64,000 nt of DNA from Phytophthora hibernalis (taxonomy: Eukaryota > Oomycota > Peronosporomycetes > Peronosporales > Peronosporaceae), in contig JAAKBF010000374.1 of the NCBI GenBank assembly GCA_012656075.1, forward strand, positions 372,001 to 436,000. Reading direction: 5' to 3'. Under the pieces are notes generated by a model. That model was given only the letters and a program-made list of their open reading frames with translations. It was not told the origin of the DNA and ran no database searches. The translations under genes and the position numbers were made by a program. Below are positions 1 through 11,494 of this stretch, in pieces (position 1 is the stretch's first letter; each line of letters opens with the position of its first letter).

Positions 1-1214
1 CTATTGTGTATTGTCTGGGGTAGAAATTCTTTACTAACGTGGTTGGTGAAGCATGGTTTGACACCAGTTGACGTATGTACAACGCCTGCTATCATGGAGC
101 TGTTTAGACATCTATCTGGAAAGCGTGCGTGCTACATGAACTTGTTTTATCAATTGACATCAACGGATTCTGGAGTGGTTATCTAAGCAACATGTTTGCG
201 GAGCTACAGCTCCGTCGACTCCGCTAGCACCGTCCATGGAGGCCTTGTCAGACACGGAGTTGAAAATTACATGGTGCTGAATGAATGGTCTTGCTTCCTC
301 TATGAGCAAGAAACTGTGACTTACTGGGTGTTGCTGAATGTACATGTAGGTCACCACCAGGACCTAACCTGGACGAGGTCGTTCCAGTGTCAGGATACAA
401 GATAAGGCTTTCTTTGCCCACAGGACCTCAAAAGATTGCTCTGGCGGTTGCGTTCCCAACTGAGACTTCGATTGGGGGACTCAGTCCAGATTCTGAGTAT
501 GTCGCAGAAATTTGCGCCATCAACCTACATGGAATGAGCGAGTTTAGCGCTGGGTCTCAACCTGCCAAGACAAGGAGAGGTAAGTTTATGCGTTATGCAA
601 CGTCGAGCATTATTTGTTTCAACGTATTCTGTCCACACTGCAGCAAAACCCTCAGCGCCAGTGTTGCGTGTCACTGATATTGGGCCGACCGAGATCACCG
701 TGGCGTGGGAACTACATATAGCAGACAAAGATCGCCAACAAGGGTTTTCCTGCGTTATTTACATGTCGTCTCCTGAACCTGGCGGATCTTGTCACTGGGA
801 ATCAATCGTCAAAACTGACACCCACAGCATCAAGTACGTACAGATCAACAACGTGTTGAATTGCTGCTCCGTTGCTTAGTAGCCTGATAAGACCTCTTTC
901 TTTGGAAACTGATCTACGCTAAGCTCAACGACGGTGGAGAAGTTGCTACCTGATCACCGATACAAGCTCCGGGTTGCTGTGATCAATTACGACGGGCAGC
1001 AGACACTTTCGGAGGCGATAGCAGTTAGAACGACTGGCAAGTCAATGGCAAAGCGTAACACTTCCAGTAAAGTGGTGGGTGCGGCCAATGCCATGCGAGT
1101 TTTCGGTATGTGCCAACAAACTATCTTATCTGCGCGTAGAATAAATGTTTAACAGTCACTGATGTAGCGTCTAGTACGAAGGAGGCCAATGGCAGCAAGG
1201 AGGTCGATCCATGA
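1..1214 (+). CDS. Ankyrin-like / fibronectin type III protein, 3' part
   Basis: Multi-exon gene that enters the window from the left. The reading frame stays open through six exons: 1-124, 188-273, 350-579, 644-833, 924-1105 and 1156-1214, with GT-AG introns of 50-90 bp that join in phase. Exon 1 encodes an ankyrin-like segment (KHGLTPVDV). Exons 2-3 encode one fibronectin type III domain (ITWSPPGP across the junction, then SGYKIRL) and exons 4-5 a second (KPSAPVLRVTDI, then YKLRVAVINYDG). A short acidic tail ends at TGA 1212-1214. FN3 domains mediate protein-protein contacts; in oomycetes they are often attached to ankyrin or kinase modules. No signal peptide or catalytic domain lies in the visible part, so the full function is unknown. 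Exon joins are my own from splice sites. Confidence 0.7.
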
Positions 1215-1777
1215 AGCAAGGCCTTACAAACCACAAGACATCTGAAGAAAGTTTCAAAAGGTATTGCTATCCGACAAACTCTGACACTTCGAAGTAATAA
1301 GCAATATTCGAAGTAATCCTGTACAGTGATAGCTCAGCTCACAAGCTCTACAAGGTTAACTCCTTTAAAGTTATGAAAGCGCACACACACAGTGGTTTCT
1401 ACACAATTGAACGCCTGTATTGACCCGGTGAATCTGAATCTGAATATTTGTACCCCTCAAAAATCTGCCAAGACGGCCATGGTTTGGAGTGTGCCACCTT
1501 CCTCCTCAAAAGCGATCGCAGGCCGCCCAAAACTCCTTCAGTCACCGTGATTATCTTCCTCCTACTTAGGCCCTGGTTCAAGTGCAGGCACGCGTTCTGT
1601 GCCTCGCCTCCGGACGGAGGCTAGGTTTACTGGAAGCTGTCTACGTATGCACCGAGCCATTGGGTGGTCGTGTGCTGAATCATGTCCAACTCCTCACCTG
1701 CTCTCAGCCAACCAACCTCGAGGCCCAAATAAAGAAGATTTCACATATCGCTAGGCACTCCTGTATTGGTATTTAGC
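1215..1777. other. Intergenic, nothing recognised
   Basis: About 560 bp between the FN3 gene and the Harbinger-associated gene. No convincing ORF, RNA gene or clear repeat was seen. Confidence 0.5.
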
Positions 1778-2548
1778 ATGGAAGACTCGAGCGACAACAC
1801 CGGCAACTCGAACACACAGAGAGCTACCTGTATTGGCGTCGCGCAGCCTAGACCGAAGAAGACCAAGTCGTCGAAGCGCTTCAAATGGTCTAACGACATG
1901 ATCGCCGAGCTGCTCCGTTTCCGCTTTGCGGACGGGGACGTTAAACGCCGGCTGGAGTCTGCGCAGACCAAGACACAGACAGCGCTGGCGTGGCAGTATT
2001 TTGCCAGCGTGCTGTCGGAGTCGGTAGGCGTCGTCATCAAAACAGATCAGGTACGTGACGACCACATCTCTCCCTATAGTGTTTTGTGCTCCATGTAACG
2101 TGTTGTATGCCTGTAGGTTTCGCAAAAGTACCGCAAGCTCAAATGCATTTACCGCAAGGAGAAAAGAGAGACCGACATGACGGGCAACTGTGCGCGTGAG
2201 CTGCGCGAAATTGACGATGGTCTTTGGAGTATTTTGCACGATGCCTTTTCAGGCAGAGTTGGTATTAGTGGCGAGGTGCTACTGGACACGCACCTGGATT
2301 TCGAAGACAGTGAAGGCTCGGGGGCGGACCATGGTGCCGGTAGTGCAGTAGCTACATCGACAGACGAGCCGACAACTACTGTGAGTCGCAGTAAGGCTTC
2401 GCCCATCGAAACCCTAGCTGGTGCCATGCAGGCTGGTATGGAGGCGATAGCAGCCTCGCTAACTGCGAGTTCTTCGCCGGACGACACAGTTAGCAGCCTG
2501 ATGGCTACGCTTCAACACCAACACGAGGAAACGCGACAGTTAAGCTAG
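1778..2548 (+). CDS. Myb/SANT-like DNA-binding protein of a Harbinger element
   Basis: Two exons (1778-2050 and 2117-2548; intron GTACGT...TGTAG, phase 0) give about 234 residues. The N-terminal half has a Myb/SANT-like helix bundle: basic lead-in (PRPKKTKSSKRFKWSNDM), then helices ending in QKYRKLKCIYRKEK. The rest is acidic and Ser/Thr-rich. Such Myb-like proteins are the second ORF of PIF/Harbinger transposons, where they bind DNA and help bring the transposase to the nucleus and the termini. The truncated Harbinger transposase next to it, on the opposite strand and convergent, supports this role. The frame is intact, so it could be expressed, but a cellular Myb-like gene cannot be excluded. 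Confidence 0.6.
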
Positions 2549-2611
2549 TACACAGCAAGACACACATTAGTATGGGTACTAAATATGTGGAATAACAATA
2601 GGCAAAGTAAC

Positions 2612-3292
2612 TTACCGCTTTCGGACACCAGATCCGTTCCACAAAGACTGGTCGTTATTAGAGCCTGATCGTATCGAAATAGACCTGAAGGCCCCGCGAT
2701 GGTCGACAACAGCTTGCACATTTACGGCAGGAAAGCCTTTGCGGCAATACCAGCCCTCAAATTGATGAGGGCGTGGTATTGCTATAAGCACTCCATCCAC
2801 TGCCCCGACCACACCAGGAAAGCCCGTCACCACGAAAAAGCCTGCCTCCACCGCCTCCACTTCACTTGGGCCGGGCAGATCCACATACTTGACAGCCATG
2901 GAGTTGAGGACTTCAATGCATTCGTTGATGTATACCACTGCACGGGGTCGCGATATCCCCAGCACCGAGGCTGTCGTGTCCATGGTTCCGCCCTGCGCAA
3001 AGTACATCATTGTTAAGGCAAACCTCTTTACTAGAGGGCACTTACTGTTGGCTGCGGGCTTGTGTTTGTATGCAGCATGTACCTCTCGATACGACGTACG
3101 ATCACATCTTAGCTTCTTATGAAACCAATCAGTGTCAGCAGCGGTCATTGTCTCCTCAAATGTAGTGGTAGAGAACGTAGAAACGGTGGAAGGCGCTCGC
3201 CTACAACTCCGCTTGTCAATTGTGGCTGCAGCTAAAGCGGCAGCACATGTGCTAAGTAGCACCACGGCGATAGCAACAGCTTTAGGCTCCAT
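2612..3292 (-). pseudogene. PIF/Harbinger (DDE) transposase, 3'-truncated
   Basis: The ORF (ATG at 3292, open upstream to 3412) matches HARBI1-type transposases. It has an N-terminal helical region (NSKCPLVKRFALTMMYFAQG), then the first catalytic Asp in GVVGAVDGVLIAIPRP, the WYCRKGFPAVNVQAVVDHRG block and the second Asp in GSNNDQSLWN. The third acidic residue, normally some tens of residues later, is missing. The coding sequence reaches a good splice donor (GTAAGT, minus strand at 2615) but no matching 3' exon exists before the Myb-like ORF. The element therefore looks non-autonomous through loss of the 3' third of its transposase. Terminal inverted repeats were not identified. Confidence 0.75.
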
Positions 3293-3412
3293 GCAGTCGT
3301 GCGGAAGCTGTAAAATGAATGGTATTTGAGAGTCAGACTGCTCTAGCACACGTGTGCTCCAACAAGAACACCTCTGTACACGGAGGCTGAAATGCAGTGT
3401 GTCGGAACGCAA

Positions 3413-4598
3413 AACCCCAAAAACGGTACTGTGTACCTATATTATTTAAACCAATAAAATTCAGTCAAATTCTCATCACAGCACGTGTACCTGCACTTGA
3501 ACCAGGGTCTTACCATCTTCTCCCGGGACTCAACAATTCAGGGATTCAGCAATGTGGTAAGGTGTTGGGTCCGTTCATCTTCTTTTTATCTGCTGAATCG
3601 AAATCATCATTAATTTTGTTGTGCGTGGGCATTGACAGTCTACACAATGGCGGTGAAGATCGCCACAAACAGGATGGTATGCTTCAACACGTACGCTGGA
3701 ACTTGACTTGTTGGGTGGGCGCTGTCAGGAATAAGAAAGTAGCATGTCAAACTCTTGCGTTTCGTGTAGCAGTGCCTCTCACAACAACGACTTCTACTGT
3801 TTACGGACCTATTAGCGCAGCTCCTAATCTATCTACATTGAATGAAGCCCACTGTAGTGTTTTCCGGAGGTTGAAGCAACTTGAAAACACAGGGCAGGGC
3901 AGGTGGCGATCCTGCTGGAAACTTGTAGCCTAGTGTATTGTAGGTGCTTGTGCAGTAGCTAGCAGAATGAAAAATGAGAGGAGTTGGTAGTCGTCACTAC
4001 CTATCCATCTCAATGCAGTAAAATGCAGATATAAAACCTCCTTGCTGATAACAGCAAGAGAAGGCATATGTAAGACATCTAGTGATTCCACAAGGATCAC
4101 TGGCGGCCGCTAACAAGATCCTGTTCTGTTATCGAACCCAGAAGCACTGGCGTTCGACATCGCCATGAAGTGGGCTGACACTGGATGCACCAGGTCAGGC
4201 ACCACAACTCTGTGATTGATATGGATGCACCATGTCTCTCGCAGTCTGGCAGACTCTGGGGTTTCACCCTAGAGGTGGAAGCTGGCTTGACACCAGGAAT
4301 TCACTACACCCACTATTAATACTATTGTGCCTTTCTTTTATTTTGGCTAAATGGACATTAACGTAAAAACTATGGTTTTTCGAGCTCTTTGATAAGTGTT
4401 TAGGGGTTCTTTGTAGGATTCGAACTATGTTTTATCAACCTTAGTCAGGATTAACAACAAACACGTGGTGACCGATGAACCCTTGATGAAGCGCTCAAAG
4501 GCTTTGACGCACTGAATCAAAGTGTCATTTTCTTTGCAAAGGCCCGAATGCCGCTGCTCTGACCGTCATTCGGGTCTTTTCGAGCAAAACCATACATT
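3413..4598. other. Gene-free, repeat-derived
   Basis: No supported gene. A 178-residue ORF (3397-3933, plus) has no recognisable domain and an uneven composition. 4323-4336 is one arm of a 14-bp inverted repeat whose partner is at 9089-9102. Confidence 0.4.
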
Positions 4599-4947
4599 AG
4601 TGGTTATCACGGTTGGAAAGTATGTTTGAGCAGCCAATAAGATCAAACCTTCGTGTGCCGTCTTTTTCAACTCAAACCTTCCAGCAAAAGGCGAAGGTTT
4701 GAGCAGGAGGTGAAGGTTTGTCCTGATTGGCTGCTATGTGTCTGGGAGAGGAAGACAAGCAGAAGCATCGATCACACCGTCTTCACCCGCGTCTTCGGTC
4801 GTCCTCCCTCGTCCGTGTCGTTCAAATACCAGCCAATAAAGCGTTCTGGAGACCGACGGGGATCAGCGAGACCCTCACAGTTGAAAGTTGAAGGTTTGAT
4901 TTGATTGGTTGGTGATACATACTTACTTTCTAACCGTGATAACCACT
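4599..4947. mobile_element. MITE, about 349 bp
   Basis: The ends are 24-bp terminal inverted repeats with one mismatch: AGTGGTTATCACGG... at 4599 and ...CCGTGATAACCACT at 4947. Similarity continues inward over the CCAAT/AAGGTTTGA part. The flanks fit either a TA duplication (Tc1/mariner-like, if the terminus starts at GTGG) or ATT. The interior repeats AAGGTTTGA-type motifs and has no coding capacity. Confidence 0.75.
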
Positions 4948-5682
4948 ATTAAAAGTCTTAATAAACGTGTCATGCAGCATCAAGACTCAACGCAAGCGCT
5001 CGATTTGAAACCTTATTATGCGCCCCGATTAAGATGCAATAAAGACAATACCACAGCACCAGTATTATCCCCGACAAAAGTATCATTTTAGAATTAGAAA
5101 ACAGCATACAGACGTCCCTATCAGTAGACGCAGTAGGGTTTCTGAAGCGATTTCAGAGGGATTATATATTGTTCTATCAGATAACTGCTTTTATATGTTT
5201 GCAATGTAATCGGATATATCGGGGTATTTAAAGGAAGAGGTGTGCCTACTGAGGGACTTCTGTACCGGTAACATCGGCTCAGGTTTGAAGGATATTTGAA
5301 TACAGGTACTGTAGCGTCTAATATGAATATTGCTGTATATTACTAGTAGTATTGTGCGAGCGCCTTGAGTCAGTGACTGACTGCCTGGACTCGCGTTACT
5401 GCACATTTAAGTGCGACAGCACGACAGCACTGATGCACATTTAGCGGGTTTAATGCACATTTAAGTGTTAGGGGTCATGTTAAGTGGGAAACAGCTGCAG
5501 CACATTTACACAGGAGCACATTTAGCAGTTTTCATACATTTGATGCGAAATCTCTACGTTTTGCCGGCACACACACTGAAATTGCGTTCGCATGTACTCC
5601 GGAGTACTGTAGTATGGATATGCTGCAGGCTGTAGCACTTCAGACTGAAGTGCGATTCGTCCATGCAAGGCAATGAGCATCT
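4948..5682. repeat. AT-rich repeats with GCACATTTA cluster
   Basis: No gene. Five copies of GCACATTTA lie between 5401 and 5525. The block 5395-5427 is repeated directly, 30 of 33 bases, at 8560-8592. Confidence 0.45.
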
Positions 5683-6100
5683 ACACATTTTCAACTTCAA
5701 AATGGCAAAAAGAAAATTCCATACGTCATAAGGTAAAATCAAAATGACGTGAATAGAGAAGTGACTGACGCACGTTTTTATATTTTGCATACGCGCACTT
5801 CTGGCTCGTCCGCCTCCTGAATTGCTCCATCATGGGACTTAATGGTGTGGAACGAGCCTATGTGGCAAGATACGTGGTTATAGCTTCGTAGAAGAGAAAC
5901 CGGCCGCCTTCATCAAGCGCTCCTTAATAAACAGTTCTGGCGCGAGCACAAAGCGTATTTAAAATATCTGCAGTATATAATTCCCTTTCAAACCCGTTGC
6001 TTCTTTAATATCAGATTTGTCACGTTGTATCATTGTCATTTTGCTTTTACGTTATGACGTATTGAATTTTCTTTTTGCCATTTTGAAGTTGAAAAGGTGT
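5683..6100. mobile_element. Inverted-repeat element, about 420 bp
   Basis: 5683-5748 is an imperfect inverted copy of 6035-6100, about 60 bp per arm. It includes the shared core TTCAACTTCAAAATGGCAAA and an ACGTCATAA block. The centre (5749-6034) is non-coding. This is the shape of a MITE or foldback element; exact termini and target duplication were not resolved. Confidence 0.6.
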
Positions 6101-6269
6101 ATAAGACATGAGCCTTCTTCCTCACAAGAACTTCTCGTTCAATTTTTCTGAAGTGCCAGCGAACACGACGCTACATGTATCCCGACGGTACAGCTATACT
6201 TATCTCACGGGGTCGGGTCAGTAGCAGTAAGGGGGCATGGCGCTGCGTTAGGATCGCGTCCGTAGCAAG

Positions 6270-8490
6270 AGGGGCTAATGGTTCAAATATGCATAATATT
6301 TTCGGGTATTGGTAGTACTATTTTGGGCAAAAATATCTATACTATTTCAAAATGCAAAAGAGTACCATAATATTTAAATATCATCGAGGATTTTTCAAAA
6401 TATCAGATATAAAAATGATATAAAGTGATATTCTGAAAGGTAGCCCCATCCGCATGAACACCATGTGTGAAGGCGAGCTGCAGCTTGCTCATGCGTATTC
6501 GAGCTATTAATATCCGACAACAGCACTGCTGCTCAATTACGGTGAGGTATTATATCGTTTCATGTACCCATGAGCATGTGCGGCTGCACTGGAGCGGACT
6601 AATGGCTGGCTTTGCCTCCAACCTCACCCTACGTGCGTGGTGCAGTGTACTCCATCCGGACGCCAAGCTTCGATAGCGCAAGGCTCCGCACTGTGGCTAT
6701 ATTCCCGAGGACACTCAGTCAGATGTACTACCTGAATAGAATATTATACTGGGAGGACAGCTTTAGCTGGCTAAACAGCCTTACCAATTTTATTGGTGGG
6801 GTCCCCCCAGGGTTTAATTGGCGAATGTCGCCTGAGTCCATATGTCACCGATTGTGACTACGGTAACACAAAATATTTGTGTATCTTGTGGATGGTGGTG
6901 TTCCGAATGTTGTTGGGCGAAGAAGGTCCATCTACCTTGTTTGAGCGCGACAGTGCGCTGTCTTCGTTAAACGAGTCACGCAGTCGAAGGTGAGCGAGTA
7001 GGTAAGATGTAGATTTGGATGGGCGTCAAGGTTACGATATGCTGCGCAAGCTATACTTGCGCATTCACCATTACCTGCTCGGGTTGTACCCGGTGTTAAC
7101 GGGAAATTGTATTACATGTATATATGGTGCCGCTAGGCTTCTCGGATGTGTTTGCAAACGCGTTTTCTCTGGCAAAGACAACAAGCAAGAGCTGGTGGAA
7201 TACCTGCGCTCCGATAAGGGTGCCTTCAACGAGATGCTCAACGAGAGCCTTCGCTTTCAACATTTCTTATTTATCAGCGGTAGCCTACAGCTTTTCGTGT
7301 ACCCCTACCGCCGGTATCCAGGGCACACGAAAATTAAAAATTCAATGAGGCGCGAGCTTAATTTAAAAAAGAATCTTAGTCAACTGTCCTCCCAGCCTAA
7401 TGCTACGCCTCTAGTGAATGCATGTCTTGTAAATATCTGTATCATATATTATGCTGATGCAACGTGCATATATTCTGCATACCGTACTGCCCTATATGCG
7501 CTGGTAAAGGGCTCATCTCCTGTTCGTAGCTCTTCACCCTGCAAGTCGTGGCGACCCCACAGCATTGTCCCCGTGGAGTTACTAGTGGTCACGAAGGACC
7601 TGCTCATCATCGCCTTCACGACGGTCACAACCGAGGCTGCATTGCCCAAGTTCTTCAAGCGCTCGAGAAGTACGGCGTAGGTTTCGGGGCTACTCGTTCC
7701 ACCTGGACAGTTCGACCCGCTCTACCGGTCACTGACCTCCGTGTTGAAGCTTCGGGTGCTGACAAGTCCGTCGGTGAACAAATTCCCAGGGTACTCTTGC
7801 TCAAGGTCTCGGCTAATGGTGGCCTGACATCATTGTCGTCGCCTCATGTGTAGCACGTTGTTGTGCTGGGGCCAGCTGGAGTAGTCGATGGTGCGGATGC
7901 CCTTGGCCGTCTATTGCGTAGTATGCCAATTATGTTGGTGGGCCTTCATGTAGTAAATATCTGTGTCGGATATTATGCATACTCTCCTGCATATATTATG
8001 CATAAATATATGTCTCGGACATTATGCATACCCCCTGCATTTATTATGCCTATTCCACGTAGTAAAGCATATTGTACTTAAAAGTACGTACGAGTTAGGG
8101 AAAGGTTTAAATATTTGGATGGCGGGCTGAAGATGCACCTGGAGGAGCTTCTACTGACGTGCACATCTATAGGAAAATCTCGCACGAGTAAATGAGCATC
8201 GCATCGGCAGTACTGCCCAGTGTTTAGCCAACTTCAGCAGTGCCCAGGTCAGTTAATAAAAGCGAGTGATCTGTAATCTTTTTCGTTTTAGGTGTGTTTT
8301 GATTGGTTGAAACCGATTATTGCGTAATCATTTTGGAAATATCAAATATTCAAATATATTCGCCAAGTAGCAGATATCAATATTCGATTTCAAAATGAAA
8401 ATATTATGCATATTCTAAATAATCATCCGTCGGACTGGATATCATTTTGAATATATTCGTATCCCCATTTTGAGGTTACCATTAACCCCT
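6270..8490. mobile_element. Putative decayed DNA transposon, 2.2 kb, hAT-like ends
   Basis: AGGGGCTAATGGT (6270-6282) is inverted as ACCATTAACCCCT (8478-8490), 12 of 13 bases. A perfect 18-bp inverted match, 6286-6303 with 8397-8414 (AATATGCATAATATTTTC), lies just inside on the left. Both ends carry many ATATC/AAATATT subterminal repeats, as hAT elements often do. No transposase is recognisable. ORFs between 6793 and 7853 are short, overlap in several frames and match nothing I know. An 8-bp target duplication was not found, so the hAT assignment is tentative. Confidence 0.4.
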
Positions 8491-8559
8491 GGGTGGATGG
8501 CACCAATGCCAAGGGTGCTCCACCATTGAAGTATGTGGTGCTGTCAGGCCTCACAGGCA

Positions 8560-8612
8560 GTTACTGCACATTTAACAACGACAGCACGACAGGCAGTTAA
8601 ATGTGCTGTAAC
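8560..8612. repeat. Hairpin, 17-bp arms
   Basis: GTTACTGCACATTTAAC (8560-8576) pairs with 8596-8612 with one mismatch, around a 19-nt loop. The left arm and loop are a direct repeat of 5395-5427. Confidence 0.6.
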
Positions 8613-9102
8613 GCATTTAACCCTTTTCAAAATTTTGACATTTCTGAAGCTACTGTGTGCACTCTCTTAAGTACGTCTTCTATCCCCTCATTTTGGATTT
8701 TGCGGGGTCAAAGTAACATTGAGAGGAAGCGAGTTGCGCGCGGCTGTGGGACGGATAGAAACCTCATAAGGACCGAATGAGCGTGCGCATGTGTATGGAA
8801 TGTCTGTGTTACGATAGCGTAGGTCTTAATAGATAATATATCGCTTCATATGGGGCGAGTTGCTGGCAGCGTATGTGCCCATACGCTGTCGATGTATTAA
8901 TAAATACCGCGTGGCCTTGCCCCTCCCTCGGTCCTGGATTCCAGACTCACCATCTCAATTAATTTCCCGGCTAATCCTTGAGCTTTTCTAAATCGACATT
9001 TTAGCTTATTGACCACCTCCGATTTATACAGGCCCATCGTAGGAGGACAAAGCCAGATTAAGAAGCCCGATTAAGCGGACAAAATAGTAGAAAGGCACAA
9101 TA

Positions 9103-9549
9103 ACGGTACTTATTGAAGACGCCGCATGGCTTAGACCCTAGAAAAAAAGTCATATTCATCCGTATACGTGTATTAATACATGAACTTATTATGGATAATA
9201 GTGGAGTTTTTAATGAAAGAATATAGCATGCATAAATTGGTTGGTCATGTTGGCTGTGAGATGGAGACGTTGTGAGCGTTGAGTCGAGCTTTTAAAAACC
9301 AGCTCGTTTGCGAGGCTACTGTGTTGCCGCCTTGGTCGACTTCCAGTGTCAAGTTTGAATAAGCTTTCGTGTGTTGCATTCAGTAATAAAAGGTTGGTAC
9401 AGATCGTCTGTAGTAAATAGCAAACAAAAGTGATCGCTGAACCCTCGCTGCGTGTACTGTACCAAGTCCTCACTTCACACTAAAGTGCTGCCTCATAAAC
9501 AACGCGTAGTAAAGATCCAAGGCCTGTTTCTCCGACGAAGTCTTGGTCA
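9103..9549. other. Intergenic, nothing recognised
   Basis: About 450 bp between the repeat nest and the 3' end of the RxLR gene. Only short overlapping ORFs were seen. Confidence 0.4.
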
Positions 9550-10082
9550 TCAGGGTGGGGTAATCCTTGAGAATGTTTTCACCGCGGCCGGATCCAAGTC
9601 AGCATCATTCCACCGACTGATTCTTGCTGCAGCACCCGGCGTTGTGTTGATGTTCGCTAAGAGCTCTTTACCGCTTTTGGATTGGCGGAGCTGCGCCGAG
9701 AACTGGTCGTCAAAATTTTTCGCTGACTCCACCGCCTGCTTTTCTGTGAGCAGGAACGGGTAACTGGGTTTCACGTCGTCGACCTTGCTCAGCTTAGCCA
9801 CTTGCTGAGGCTGAAGCTTTTCGCCGCCGCCGCAGTCGCATCATCTGCTGTATTCAGCCATTTTGAAAGAAAGCTGAGGTTCAACCTCTCTTCATCTTCT
9901 GAATCGAGATCGTCATCGTCCTCATTCTCTGTCTCGGTGGTTCTCAGAAATCTTGCGGCTTTCTTCACAGGGCCAGTCACAGTAGAGATTTGGTTCTGCT
10001 CCGATTCGGTGATAGTCGAAACAGCGTGGCATCTAACGACGAGGACTGCTGCCCCGACCAGAAGGATGGAACTCAGACGCAT
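9550..10082 (-). CDS. RxLR-dEER secreted effector, one frameshift
   Basis: The ORF from ATG 10082 starts with a clear signal peptide (residues 1-20, hydrophobic core ILLVGAAVLVV, cleavage likely after CHA). RFLR follows at residues 44-47 and DEER at 63-66, after an acidic stretch. This is the canonical layout of Phytophthora effectors delivered into plant cells. The first frame stops at residue 97. The second frame (9550-9801) continues with a hydrophilic effector-like C-terminus, so a one-base loss near 9797-9803 separates the halves. Given the many similar indels in conserved genes of this window, this may be a sequence error and not a pseudogene. Without it the protein would be about 178 residues. 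No WY motif is obvious. Confidence 0.8.
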
Positions 10083-10127
10083 AGTGTCGGGGTGGTGTGT
10101 CCGGGGCGAGAAGGTTTAACTACTGGA

Positions 10128-10150
10128 AGGCGAGTTGTGAAGTGAGACTT
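10128..10150 (-). promoter_or_regulatory. Possible oomycete Inr/FPR core promoter of the RxLR gene
   Basis: On the minus strand, about 50-65 nt upstream of the ATG, TCTCACTTCACAACTCG resembles the oomycete initiator plus flanking region (TCAYTYY followed by a CAWTT-like block). This is a motif match by eye. Confidence 0.35.
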
Positions 10151-10228
10151 GGTGGTAAAAGCGCAGCATTCGCGCAACCGATGCCGTACAATCGCAGGAG
10201 CACATCATTTTTCAATTTAGAGTGCCCC

Positions 10229-10348
10229 GGGACCATGGTACAATTGAAGCCTCAGAGAGGACGTCATCATGGAGTCGAAGAAGTTGCTGGGACCATGGTA
10301 CAATTGAAGCCTCAGAGAGGACGTCATCATGGAGTCGAAGAAGTTGCT
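10229..10348. repeat. 60-bp perfect tandem duplication upstream of the RxLR gene
   Basis: Bases 10229-10288 are repeated exactly at 10289-10348. The array lies 147-266 bp upstream of the effector start codon, so it may be in the promoter. Confidence 0.9.
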
Positions 10349-11494
10349 GCACCCATCTGTAGCCTCCTCTTTGTATACAGTAAACCGGAATACATAAACG
10401 TTTTGCGCCAGCGCGGTAGGTTAACACACAGTGAGCGCAGCAAGCTACCAGTAGTACTATAATAATAACAGTCCCCGAGCGGAGCGCTGTAGCGCTAATG
10501 GTCTCACAAGCAAGTTTGTTTTTCGGTTCGAAGGGTGTAGATTTTAATGTCAACTTATCCGGGTATGTATAGTTCGTGTATAATGGCTAACTTAGAATAA
10601 CGGATCGGGTACTGTAGTGACGCTAGTGTGCACGGCAGATGGTTGCAGCAACGCCTACCAATCTCAAGAGAGACTACCGGTACATGTACTGTACCTAACT
10701 GTAAATCAAACAATAGAGTCGGTGGGATGACTTGGTGTTTGTAAGTGGGCTGAAAGAGGATTTCTAGACCTTTTTCTACTACAAATATGAGGAGGGGTGA
10801 AAACAAAAAGCTCGGCAAGTCGAAAGTGTGAGCAAGTTTTACAACCAAAGGGCGTTTATCTTGTCTAAATTCGGCAAACCAGATGTACACGTCGATTTGC
10901 TAAACTGCTCTACTTTCCAGAAATGAACGTTTCCCTCTTTTTTTCGCGTGCTGAACTTGAGTATGCCTTTTTGTTAGGGTACTAACTCCTCCAGATCACT
11001 GTCTTCACAGAAGTACCAGTGGACGCATTTGCGGCTATAGAACCTGCGTGGTTGTCGTCTTAATTGTAACGTGAAGGAGGTACATCAGAAAAACACTACA
11101 TGTACCATTTTACCTTACTGAGAGAGCCACGTTCGTTCAGGTGCACAGCTCGTTACTGCATGAGTGGTGCACTGGACTCTTGTAAACGCTGCACGGAGAT
11201 GCACGGCCTCCCAGGAACAAGCACCCTTGGTACAGCTCATGGATTGATTCGCGTACAAAGGCAAGCGAGGGATAAGAGAAATGAAAGCGGAGATCACCCA
11301 CCATGCGCGGCCTTTGAAGATCCTTCAATGAGTATCAGGATAGTAGTACTAATAGCACTACTAACTCTCTTTTTCGACTACTAATTTGATTAGCTCTACT
11401 AACTGCTTCACTTGGCCTCGTTATCATTATCATTAGTAGTAGTAGTGCTATTAGCCCTACTAACACTACTAATGAGTTCACTACTACCGAACCC
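10349..11494. other. Intergenic with TAGTAG/CTACTA-rich inverted repeat
   Basis: About 1.1 kb without a supported gene. CTAATAGCACTACTA (11349-11363) is inverted at 11440-11454 inside a stretch made of TAG/CTA triplets (11340-11490), which could form a hairpin. Confidence 0.45.

Larger units (their letters stand above)
4323..9102. mobile_element. Possible outer transposon enclosing a nest of smaller elements
   Basis: 4323-4336 (TATTGTGCCTTTCT) is the perfect reverse complement of 9089-9102, and a TATTTTG block follows a few bases further in on both sides. Between the arms lie at least three other inverted-repeat structures and no intact gene. The arms could be the termini of a decayed DNA transposon. 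No transposase was recognised and target duplications are not clear. Confidence 0.3.

Noticed and set aside
3397..3933. 178-residue plus-strand ORF
   Set aside because: No domain, no consistent coding character, and it overlaps the 5' flank of a transposon remnant.
7015..7853. ORFs of 221 and 101 residues inside the putative 2.2-kb element
   Set aside because: Several frames are open by chance, with no recognisable motif; possibly decayed coding sequence but not supportable.
10212..10553. Minus-strand ORF with a 20-residue repeat
   Set aside because: The repeat simply translates the 60-bp promoter duplication; the rest lacks coding features.
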